Of a DNA stretch of 27,242 nucleotides, positions 15,342 to 23,700 are shown in pieces. The position numbers were made by a program, and so were the translations under genes. The notes below the pieces were generated by a model. That model was not told where the DNA came from. It ran no database searches and saw only the letters and a program-made list of their open reading frames with translations. The number at the start of each line of letters is the position of its first letter. Position 1 is the first letter of the stretch. The stretch is from an uncultured Fidelibacterota bacterium. Its GTDB lineage: Bacteria > Fidelibacterota > Marinisomatia > SCGC-AAA003-L08 > D37C17. Location: contig CAJWYZ010000002.1 of the NCBI GenBank assembly GCA_913049525.1, positions 1-27,242 on the forward strand. Direction: 5' to 3'.

Positions 15342-16258
15342 TGCTGTTTTGGATAAAGTTGATGGAGTTTCTGACCATACAGTTCCTGTAGATTCTTCGT
15401 TAGAAGACCACGTTTCCCATGAGACAGTGTTTTTTCATCTATTTCTATGGCAGGAATAATCCCGGCAAATGTACCAGTAACAAAAGCTTCATCAGCTGAA
15501 TGTACCTCCTTTAATTGAAAATCCCTTTCATGCACAAAGATATTATTTTCTTTGCAAAGGTCAATCACAACTTTTCTTGTAATACCCGGAAGACAATACT
15601 CTCCTGATGATGTCCATACCTCACCATCACGCACAATAAAAAAGTTAGTGGAATTACAGGTAGAAACATTACCATTTTTATCCAACATAAGACCTTCATC
15701 TGCACCTAATTTTGTTGCTTCTATACACGCAGCAATACAGTTGAACTTACTAAGGGAATTAATATGTGGGTCCTGAACTTCGGGAGTACTTCTTTTAATG
15801 GAAACAGTCTTGATGCAGATACCCTGTTGATTGACTGCAGAATCAGCTTCTTTATACTCAGGGATGATCACAACTGTCGGCGCCCCACAGTTTGCATTGG
15901 GATGTTGATACGGTGTTTTTTTTAACCCTCGCGAAACGATGACGCGTAAATGAACACCGGTTTCCATATTATTTGCTTCAAGGGTTTCACTGATAAGATC
16001 AATCATTCTGTCAAACGTAAACCCAATTTCAATTGACAGGATTTTTGCCCCACCATAAAGCCTGTCCAGGTGCTCTTTTATAAAGACAAGCTTGCCATTC
16101 AGAAGACGAATGCCTTCCCAAACACCGTCACCTAAGAGAAATCCACTATCAAAAACAGATATTTTTGCTTCCTGTCTTGGAAAAAGCTGGCCGTTTATAT
16201 TGATTAATATTGATTCGTTCCGTGTATCCTCAATGTAGCTGTGTGTACCTTTTGTCAT
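15338..16258 (-). CDS. Class IV aminotransferase-fold protein (BCAT-like) with altered active-site residues
   Basis: A 306-aa fold-type IV PLP protein. Landmarks: the N-terminal FDSGFLLGDGVWEGIR (36-51), HLRVIVSRG (103-111), the region DPHINSLSKFNCIAACIEA (163-181), LMLDKNGNVSTCNSTNFF (190-207), YCLPGITR (221-228) and the C-terminal ADEAFVTGTFAGI. By hand alignment the usual Schiff-base lysine position (IKSLN / AKAGGN in D-amino-acid and branched-chain enzymes) is Asn167, with the nearest Lys at 171. The Glu that normally contacts the PLP ring nitrogen (VTEG / ISEG) is Thr200. It may therefore use Lys171, or be a divergent or non-transaminating member. It starts 3 bases after the class V aminotransferase stop and overlaps the sulfotransferase-like gene by 4 bases. 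Fold is certain; branched-chain specificity is not supported. Confidence 0.88.
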   Translation of the reverse strand: MTKGTHSYIEDTRNESILININGQLFPRQEAKISVFDSGFLLGDGVWEGIRLLNGKLVFIKEHLDRLYGGAKILSIEIGFTFDRMIDLISETLEANNMETGVHLRVIVSRGLKKTPYQHPNANCGAPTVVIIPEYKEADSAVNQQGICIKTVSIKRSTPEVQDPHINSLSKFNCIAACIEATKLGADEGLMLDKNGNVSTCNSTNFFIVRDGEVWTSSGEYCLPGITRKVVIDLCKENNIFVHERDFQLKEVHSADEAFVTGTFAGIIPAIEIDEKTLSHGKRGLLTKNLQELYGQKLHQLYPKQQ

Positions 16259-16261
16259 ACA

Positions 16262-17371
16262 CTACAGTAATTTTTTAAGAGCATCAATCAACCGGATAAT
16301 ATTCTCTTCCCTTGCTGTTTCCCCCATGAGTCCAATACGCCATATTTTCCCTGTTAGCGGACCTAATCCTCCCCCTATCTCAATCTGATATTCATTGAGT
16401 AACCTGGATCGGATTTCACCATCATCTACTCCATCAGGTATAATCAGGGAATTCAGCATGGGTAAACGAGATTGTGTTTCTACCAGTATTTGGATCCCCA
16501 TTTGTTCTAATTCTGATATGAGTAAATTGTGCATGTTCATATGTCGTTTGAACACTGCTTCCATTCCTTCCTGTATGATATTGTAACAGGCCTGATATAA
16601 TCCATAAAGCATATTAATGGGAGCTGTATGATGATATACCCTGCTTTTACCACTCCAATATTGGGTAATCATACTCAAATCAAGATACCAGTTTGGCACT
16701 TTAGCTTTTCGATTGTTTAATTTTTCTACAGCCCGATCAGAAAAACTGACTGGGGCTAAACCAGGCGGGCAGGAGAGGCATTTTTGTGTTCCGCTATAGA
16801 GAGCATCAATATGCCATTTATCCATTTTGACTTCCATTCCTCCTAGACTCGTGACGCAATCAACCAGGTATAATGTTTTCTTCTTTCTAATCAATTCACC
16901 AATTTCGTTTATGGGATTACACACACCGGTAGATGTCTCTGCATGAACCACTGCCAGTAAATCATAATTCTTTTTATTTAATTGACCTTCAACAGCATCC
17001 ACTATAACAGGTGTGCCCCATTCAAATTTTAACACATCTACATTTGCCCCTAAACGGCTGGCTACATCCTCCATGCGTGTACCAAAAACACCATTGATAA
17101 GAATTAATACATTATCGTTCTTTTCAAGTAAATTTACAAAGCACGTTTCCATTCCAGCAGATCCAGTCCCGGATACGGGTATAGTCAACCTATTTCTGGT
17201 ATTCATCAATATTTTTAGATACCCTTTGATTTGATCCATGAGGTTAATAAAATATGGATCAAGATGACCTATAGTGTTTGTGGCTAAAGCATTATAGACA
17301 GAAGGATGGACACAAGATGGGCCCGGTCCCATTAAAAGTGTGTCTTGTATTGATTTTAATTGATTTTTCAC
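16262..17371 (-). CDS. Class V aminotransferase, alanine/serine-glyoxylate type
   Basis: A 369-aa fold-type I PLP enzyme of the AGXT / serine-pyruvate aminotransferase group. Motifs: MGPGPSCVHP at the N-terminus (14-23), the phosphate-binding SGTGSAGME (67-75), HAETSTGV (143-150), the Asp that pairs with the PLP ring in LVDCVTSLGG (Asp171), and the Schiff-base lysine in SGTQKCLSCPPG (Lys197). Known members move an amino group from Ser or Ala to glyoxylate or a similar oxo-acid; related pucG-type enzymes act in purine breakdown, so the donor and acceptor are open. The start codon is GTG (17369-17371), and it lies 21 bases after the proline iminopeptidase stop. It heads the aminotransferase part of the operon. 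Confidence 0.9.
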   Translation of the reverse strand: MKNQLKSIQDTLLMGPGPSCVHPSVYNALATNTIGHLDPYFINLMDQIKGYLKILMNTRNRLTIPVSGTGSAGMETCFVNLLEKNDNVLILINGVFGTRMEDVASRLGANVDVLKFEWGTPVIVDAVEGQLNKKNYDLLAVVHAETSTGVCNPINEIGELIRKKKTLYLVDCVTSLGGMEVKMDKWHIDALYSGTQKCLSCPPGLAPVSFSDRAVEKLNNRKAKVPNWYLDLSMITQYWSGKSRVYHHTAPINMLYGLYQACYNIIQEGMEAVFKRHMNMHNLLISELEQMGIQILVETQSRLPMLNSLIIPDGVDDGEIRSRLLNEYQIEIGGGLGPLTGKIWRIGLMGETAREENIIRLIDALKKLL

Positions 17372-17392
17372 TTCTATTCGAAGAAACTACTC

Positions 17393-18337
17393 TCAAGAAT
17401 CAGCATATTGTTCTGTGAGCTGAACCAATTTTTCTGCAATGCCCGGTTCTGTCATGGAATGTCCAGAGTCTTTTATTATATGGAATTCAGCTTCCGGCCA
17501 GGCCTGATGCAGTTCCCAGGCAGAAATCATAGGACAAACCACATCGTATCGACCTTGAACAATGGCACCTGGAATATGCCGAATCACAGAAATATTTTGT
17601 AAGAGTTGATCTTCAGGCTCAAACCATCCCTTATTTATAAAATAATGGCATTCAATTCTTGCGAAGGCCTCTGAAAATTCATCCTCACCAAAACGATGCA
17701 AAGTCTTTTCATCTGGCAGAAGTTTACTGGTACTTCCCTCCCACACACTCCATGCTTTGGCAGCTTCTAAACGAATCTCCCTATTTTTACTGGTCAGCCT
17801 TTTATAGTATGCGGGGAGTAGATCATCCCTCTCCCCTTCATCAATTGGTTTTATATAGTTTTCCCATGCATCGGGGTAAATATTACTGGTTCCTTCCTGA
17901 TAAAACCACTGTATCTCTTTATGACGGAGTAAGAATATGCCTCTCAGTATAAGACCTTTCACTTTATCCGGATATGACTGGGCATAGGCAAGTGATAAAG
18001 TACTGCCCCAGCTCCCTCCAAAAACAACCCATTTTTCAATGTGAAGATAATTCCGAATCTTTTCCATATCTGAGACCAGATCCCATGTGGTATTTTCAGC
18101 CAGTTCTGCAAAAGGCGTACTTTTTCCACATCCCCGTTGGTCAAACAATACTATTCGCCATTTTTCTGGATCAAAATACTGACGGTAAATAGATTCAATT
18201 CCTCCGCCTGGGCCTCCATGGACAAAAACGACCGGTTTTCCGTCTGGATTTCCTGCTTCTTCAACATGAATAGTGTGCAAGTCAGACACTTTCAAGAAAA
18301 GATCATTATATGGTTCAATAGGTGGGAATAGGCTCAT
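17393..18337 (-). CDS. pip: Proline iminopeptidase (S33 family)
   Basis: A 314-aa alpha/beta hydrolase of peptidase family S33 that removes N-terminal proline from peptides, usually in the cytoplasm (no signal peptide is seen). The oxyanion motif is HGGPGGG (40-46) and the nucleophile motif GGSWGS (107-112, Ser109). The remaining triad members fit Asp265 in QGRYDVVCP and His293 in KDSGHSMTE. DQRGCGKS (66-73) and the helical cap (about 140-240) are also typical. The ribosome site AAGAAG lies about 8 bases upstream of the ATG, one of the clearer ones in this window. It is the first gene of the five-gene minus-strand operon and is divergent from thiI. Confidence 0.94.
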   Translation of the reverse strand: MSLFPPIEPYNDLFLKVSDLHTIHVEEAGNPDGKPVVFVHGGPGGGIESIYRQYFDPEKWRIVLFDQRGCGKSTPFAELAENTTWDLVSDMEKIRNYLHIEKWVVFGGSWGSTLSLAYAQSYPDKVKGLILRGIFLLRHKEIQWFYQEGTSNIYPDAWENYIKPIDEGERDDLLPAYYKRLTSKNREIRLEAAKAWSVWEGSTSKLLPDEKTLHRFGEDEFSEAFARIECHYFINKGWFEPEDQLLQNISVIRHIPGAIVQGRYDVVCPMISAWELHQAWPEAEFHIIKDSGHSMTEPGIAEKLVQLTEQYADS

Positions 18338-18401
18338 TTTTGTTCTTCTTACCAGGAATAATTTATAAAAAGGTCATCCAAAGAAACATGTAAATTATAG
18401 T
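18338..18401. promoter_or_regulatory. Divergent promoter region between pip operon and thiI
   Basis: This 64-base AT-rich spacer separates the oppositely directed pip and thiI starts, so promoters for the five-gene operon and for thiI are expected here. On the minus strand a TTTATAAAT stretch about 20-30 bases upstream of pip could serve as a -10 element. On the plus strand TAAATTATAG abuts the thiI start and would leave almost no leader. No convincing -35 boxes are seen, so exact sites are not assigned. Confidence 0.35.
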
Positions 18402-19577
18402 ATGAAAACCACTCATATCCTGTGCCACTATTCTGAAATTGGCTTAAAAGGAAAAAACCGCAGTTATTTTGAAAATACCTTAAAAAGAAATATTCACGAT
18501 GCTCTCAATGTGACCGTACCGAATGCGATCGATAAAATAGAGAAACTTCGCGGTCGTTTTTTAATCAGCTTATCAGAGTCTAACACCAATTCTATTGATT
18601 CAATTCTATCAACCCTGGAAAACCGGTTTGGGCTTGCTTATTTTGCTCCTGCTGTTAAAATCCATCCTGACTTGGATTCAATGAAACTATCTGCACTGGA
18701 AATATTGAAAGATATCACCTTTGACACATTTCGTATTACTGCAAGAAGGTCTGATCCCTATCTCCCCTACAGTTCTCAGAAAATAAACGAAGAAATTGGT
18801 GCAGAGATTGTCAGTAAACTAAAAAAGACAGTGAATCTCAGCAACCCGGAAGCCACGTGTTACATTGATATGCTTCAGGAAGGAACTTTTGTGTATACAC
18901 AAAAAATTTCCGGACCTGGTGGACTGCCTGTAGGTGTCAGCGGAAAAGTTGGTGTGATGCTTTCAGGAGGCATTGATTCACCGGTAGCTGCATACTATGC
19001 CATGAAACGGGGAGCATCACCCCTATACATCCATTTTCACTCAGTTCCCCATGTCTCCCCTGCTTCCATCGAAAAAGTGCGGGAAACGGTACAATTGCTC
19101 ACAAAATTTCATTTGAGAGCAAAATTATATATAATTGAATTTTCCCCGGTACAAGATGAAATATTTGCCAATGCAAATCCGAAATTACTGGTCCTCCACT
19201 ATAGACGGTGTATGATTCGCATTTCTGAAAATATTATAAAAAAGGAAAAAGCAAAAGCACTGGTTACAGGAGAAGCTTTAGGGCAAGTTGCATCCCAGAC
19301 AATTGAAAATATGACAGTTGTGGAAGATGCAGGCATACATACCATCCTACGACCACTGGTAGGCTTTGATAAACAGGAAATAATAGAAGTTGCTAAAAAA
19401 ATTGGTACATATGATATTTCAATTCAGCCACATGAAGATTGCTGCACACTTTTCGTACCGAAGCATCCAGCTATAAAAGCCAGAATAAAAGATGTATTAG
19501 AATCTGAAAATAACTGTAACCTGGAACCCTTAATTGAAAATGCTGTAAACACTGCTCAGGTTGAAACTTTTCAATGA
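18402..19577 (+). CDS. thiI: tRNA 4-thiouridine synthase ThiI (no rhodanese domain)
   Basis: A 391-aa enzyme that adenylates and thiolates U8 of tRNA and, in many bacteria, donates sulfur for the thiamine thiazole. The N-terminal ferredoxin-like and THUMP regions (about 1-165) start with the family signature HYSEIGLKGKNR (9-20). The PP-loop ATPase motif is SGGIDS (188-193). The catalytic cysteine region is HEDCCTLFVPKHP (344-356), with Cys347/348 matching Cys344 of E. coli. The protein ends soon after, so the C-terminal rhodanese domain found in E. coli ThiI (482 aa) is absent, as in most non-enteric bacteria; sulfur must then come directly from a cysteine desulfurase or another carrier. It converges on tadA with a 14-base gap. 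Confidence 0.96.
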   Translation: MKTTHILCHYSEIGLKGKNRSYFENTLKRNIHDALNVTVPNAIDKIEKLRGRFLISLSESNTNSIDSILSTLENRFGLAYFAPAVKIHPDLDSMKLSALEILKDITFDTFRITARRSDPYLPYSSQKINEEIGAEIVSKLKKTVNLSNPEATCYIDMLQEGTFVYTQKISGPGGLPVGVSGKVGVMLSGGIDSPVAAYYAMKRGASPLYIHFHSVPHVSPASIEKVRETVQLLTKFHLRAKLYIIEFSPVQDEIFANANPKLLVLHYRRCMIRISENIIKKEKAKALVTGEALGQVASQTIENMTVVEDAGIHTILRPLVGFDKQEIIEVAKKIGTYDISIQPHEDCCTLFVPKHPAIKARIKDVLESENNCNLEPLIENAVNTAQVETFQ

Positions 19578-19591
19578 GTCTAAATCCTTAT

Positions 19592-20062
19592 TTATTCTTT
19601 GCGTTTTGTTTTAAAAAAAGTTTTGAGAAGTTCCTTACACTTGTCTTCAAAAATTCCGCCTCTCACTGAAATATTATTGCCAAATCGTGGATCACCGCAT
19701 AATTGATATAATGAACCGCAACAGCCCTTTTCTTCATCATAGGTCCCAAATATGACCATTTTCAGTCTGCTGTTAATTATTGCCCCAGCACACATGGGAC
19801 ATGGTTCCTTGGTGACATAAAGAGTACAATCTGTTAATCGCCAGTCTTCAACTGTATTTGCAGCTGCAGTAATTGCGATCATTTCTGCATGAGCAGTGGG
19901 ATCCTTTAAGGATTCACATTGGTTATAACCTCTCCCAATAATATTATTATCTTTAACAACAATTGCACCAACGGGTATCTCCTCAAGTTTGCCTGCATTT
20001 TCGGCTAGTTGGATTGCCTGTTTCATAAAGCGTTCGTGGGTGCTGTTTGAAAGTAAATCCAT
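19592..20062 (-). CDS. tadA: tRNA(adenine-34) deaminase TadA
   Basis: A 156-aa zinc-dependent deaminase that converts A34 to inosine in tRNA-Arg(ACG), allowing reading of CGU, CGC and CGA. The active site is complete: HAE (58-60; zinc-binding His and proton-shuttling Glu) and PCPMC (87-91; the two zinc-binding cysteines). IPVGAIVV (29-36) and NSRL (97-100) also fit the TadA pattern rather than free cytidine or guanine deaminases. It lies 18 bases after the TPR-like lipoprotein gene and is probably the last gene of that transcript. AGGGC just upstream of the ATG may act as a ribosome site, although the spacing is short. Confidence 0.95.
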   Translation of the reverse strand: MDLLSNSTHERFMKQAIQLAENAGKLEEIPVGAIVVKDNNIIGRGYNQCESLKDPTAHAEMIAITAAANTVEDWRLTDCTLYVTKEPCPMCAGAIINSRLKMVIFGTYDEEKGCCGSLYQLCGDPRFGNNISVRGGIFEDKCKELLKTFFKTKRKE

Positions 20063-20080
20063 GCCCTAATAATATCATAT

Positions 20081-20794
20081 TTATTCAGGAGCTAAAATTA
20101 GCTGGAGCTCCTCTATTTTTGTAATAAGTGCTAATCTTCCTTGGGGTGTACTGATATTTGGATTAAATGATCCGAGATCCTTTTTATCCATAATATAATT
20201 AACTTTGTTTATGCTCATCTCAAAATCAGCAATGAAATATGCGGACTTAGCAACTGTAATTAATACATCAAGTGAATCTAATCCCGGTTCATTTAAAAAA
20301 GACCAATCATACCATCCAAAACTGAAAAGTAAATCACCATAGCCAATAGCCGTTGAATCTTCTCCATTAGCACTATATGCAAAACAGAGACCTGCAAAAA
20401 TATCTCTTATTGTCCATACATCATTGAGTGATAAGTTTGCTGCTGCTGCAGAATCCAATAAAGTCTCATACCCCAGGAAATTAACAATTGCAGAATCCAA
20501 TAAAGTCTCATATTCCAGGAAATTAACAATGCTTATGTCCAAATGATCCTGATATGATAATTTTCCGTAGGACCATCCCAAACCATTATAGCCGTCCAAG
20601 GTGGGGTTAGTATTAATAGAATACTGAAACCATTCAGCACTCTCTAAATATTTACCATCACGATATAAGTCCCATCCTTCTTCTGCAAGATCATCTTCCG
20701 TGGCAACATAATCTGGTCGACCACCACATCCCGGAAATGTCAAACAGTATGTAATCAGTATTATAGAAAAAATAAAATTGAATTTATTGATCAT
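20081..20794 (-). CDS. TPR-like lipoprotein overlapping the giant surface-protein gene
   Basis: A 237-aa lipoprotein starting at 20794. The signal is MINKFNFIFSIILIT followed by CLTFPGCGG, with Cys23 as the lipid-modified residue. The mature part is helical and looks TPR-like: EEGWDLYRDGKYLESAEWFQ, then NPTLDGYNGLGWSYGK. A later segment contains a duplicated 14-residue block (NFLEYETLLDSAIV / NFLGYETLLDSAAA). The start codon overlaps the stop of the giant T9SS-cargo gene as ATGA, so translation is probably coupled. An in-frame ATG at 20884 would place 30 hydrophilic residues before the signal and lies inside the other gene, so I reject it. Likely periplasmic or outer-membrane facing; it could assist export or anchoring of the giant protein, which is inference from position only. 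Confidence 0.82.
   Translation of the reverse strand: MINKFNFIFSIILITYCLTFPGCGGRPDYVATEDDLAEEGWDLYRDGKYLESAEWFQYSINTNPTLDGYNGLGWSYGKLSYQDHLDISIVNFLEYETLLDSAIVNFLGYETLLDSAAAANLSLNDVWTIRDIFAGLCFAYSANGEDSTAIGYGDLLFSFGWYDWSFLNEPGLDSLDVLITVAKSAYFIADFEMSINKVNYIMDKKDLGSFNPNISTPQGRLALITKIEELQLILAPE
20448..20531. repeat. 42-bp perfect-period tandem duplication inside the TPR-like lipoprotein gene
   Basis: Two adjacent 42-base copies (20448-20489 and 20490-20531) beginning GCAGAATCCAATAAAGTCTC differ at only three positions (CC/TT in the middle and the last base). The unit is 14 codons, so the frame is kept. The near identity indicates a recent duplication. Confidence 0.95.
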
Positions 20795-23700
20795 TTCAAC
20801 ACCGTTATCTTTTTTGTTTGAACAAAGCCAGACTCTGATCTCATATATACTAAATACATTCCACTTGCTACAGGTTTTGTCCATTTATCTCTGGAGTCCC
20901 ACCGAAGGGAATGTCTTCCTATTTCATGATATTTGTCTACTAAAGTAGTAATATGTTGACCAAGAATATTATACACCGAAATATTTATTTTTTGATTCGG
21001 ACCCTGTAAAAATCCCACATCATACATAATTGTTGTGACAGGATTAAATGGATTGGGATAGTTTTGATGTAAACTGCTTATTTCTGGGATGATCATAGTT
21101 TTAGCTCCAAGCCTGAAATATCCCATTTTTTTTGTATAGGTAACAATTTGTCCATTCATTGACATAGAAGGTAATTCTATCCAAGTGTCCCCTTCCATTC
21201 GATAAATTGCAAGGTCATCACTAGATTGGATAGAAACAGTAACCGCTTTTTCAAAGATCATGGATTCATTTCCTATACGGTAAGAGGCCCGATCACGGAA
21301 ATTAATACGAAACAATGTGGAGTCTACTACAAGAATAGGCTTGTCAGATCGTACTGCCCCAGCACTACCATTAATGCGCAACAAGCTATCCGGGCTGAAT
21401 CCGATCCAAGGATTCATTGCTTTTGCGACTGTTATACCCATCTCCCGCATAACGCTATCAACCCCTACATCTCCTTCTGCTACCACCTTGATATACCAAA
21501 TCCCTGGGATTGTTTCAAAATAATGGTGGCCACCAAAAGTAAAGTCAGCAATCGTTGTCAAGCTGACTTCTTCATCAGTGGTACTGCTCACGGTCAACCT
21601 AGGCTCCTCTATGACTTTTGCCATAGTGTCAACTACAACAAATTCAAAATGATTAGAGAAAGCATTGTTCTGTACCACTGCAACAGCCGGATGTGGTTTG
21701 TTTATCTGTGTAATAAAAACATTTACTAGTAGAGTATCAAAGAATTCACCATCGCTTGAAATAGCTGTAAAAGTGGTGTCTCTTGTATAATTTGGTGGTA
21801 TCCCATATATACTGTCACTATTGGTCACCATCCAGGAAGGAAAAGAATGGAAATTCCACGTGAATAAATAATCATCCGGGTCTGATGCAGTACCGATATA
21901 TTGGAAATATGTACCTTCAGTAGCATATATGGAATCTTGAGATGTGATAAAAAGTGGGTCATTCACGTTAGCTACTTGAATTATTCGGTTATATGGAGCA
22001 CTTTCCTTTTCCCCATCATTTACAGAAATCTCAATTGTACGATCTTCTTCCATGGGATTATCACTCAAATTTAGATAGTGTACATTTTTTAATACAAATG
22101 CCCAAACTGCCAGGGAATCGTCACCAATAAGCTTGAGTGTCCCTGTTGAATCGACAAACCCATTTTCCCCCCAGGTTGAATCAACTGTAATCCCATTTTG
22201 TTCAGTAAACATTAACGTGTCTTCTGTTGAATAATAATTAGTTGAAATTCTTACAATAGCGGATGATAAGCTATCATCATTCAAATCAGAAACCGTAATG
22301 ATTTCATTTTCACCAAACAATTTTAGGGTATCATGTTCACTATAGCTTAGAACTTCATCTGGAAAACTTATTACAGGAGCGGAGTTAATAAATACCCATC
22401 CTGCATTACCGCCTGCATCCTGAGAATAGAGACATACAAGGGTATCGCCATTAGATACGTTACCATCTTTGATCCGTAAATATTCAAGTGTTTGTAAACC
22501 ATCTTGAGTTAAAGCAAGTTCAAACGGAACAGGACTTAAGTCATCACTATTACTTCTCAGAACCAAACGGTTGTTTACATTCCCACCGATCAAATCAATT
22601 TTGCTCGCTATGGTTTGAAGGGTTTCTTTTTCAAAGGTGAGCGTATCAGCAACTGAAGTTTCTTTTGTAAGTTCATAAAAATCAGTATTTCCGTTAATTG
22701 ATTGATTAACTCCTTTAAATATTACTTTTCCATTATTATGCAGAAATGCTCCGTCATTGCTCCAGGAACCCGTTAATTGAATTAAATCTCCTGATTGCAG
22801 GGCACCTTTTTCATTAATAGTCAATGATTCTAAGTTGCTAGAATATGGGAGATTTAATCTTCCAGTCTCTATAGATACTCCGTTAGTTACAAATATTACA
22901 TCATTTGTATCTGACAATTCAACAACACAGGAATCACAACTTTTTATATAAAGACTATAGAAATTATTTACTCCAGAAATAGTCTGGGTTGTGTCCCCAT
23001 TAAAAGTGATGCTTATTGAATCACTATCGAAAGCTCCCTCCTCATTAACCACTAAATCGCCTGTGTTATATAGTGCAAGCGATGGTGTATGACCAAAGGT
23101 CCCAGTAGAAGGAATAAAAAGATTGTCCACTGCCATATCCGTAAAAATAAATAAACTATCCATAACTTCAACACGCCCCAAATTACTTACTTGAAGGTTT
23201 GTGTCAGAAAAATGGGTACTACCGTTAAATATGAGAGGTTTATTCCCTTTTATCCATACTGCCCCATCACTTATGGTTAAATTTCCTTTTATTTGGATAC
23301 TTGGATCAATATCTTCCCAATCTATCGTTCCACTTTCAAGTGTAAGATTGTTCTTTATATCAAAATCTCCACCCATGACAACAGTATCAGTGGCACCAGT
23401 ATTGTTGATAGTTAAATTATAAAAATCCTGTTGTTTATTACTTCCACTTAAAGAGTCGACTGAATATATATGTTGAATATCATTCCCGTCAAAAGTGACT
23501 AATCCATTTTGTTCATTAAACGTTCCATTGTTTATCCAGTCACCCTCTATATTTATAGAATAATTATTAATGTAGGAAACATCAAAGTCGACACCTGGAT
23601 CAATTCTTATATCTCCTGTTGCACCGATATCACCGGACAACTCTTTATCTCCATGTCCAGCTAAAGTAAGGTCATGATAAGTTGCTTCCTTCACCCATTG

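Noticed and set aside
20795..20884. Upstream extension of the TPR-like lipoprotein to the ATG at 20884
   Set aside because: It would bury the lipoprotein signal behind 30 polar residues and overlap the sorting domain of the giant gene; the ATGA-overlap start at 20794 explains the signal.
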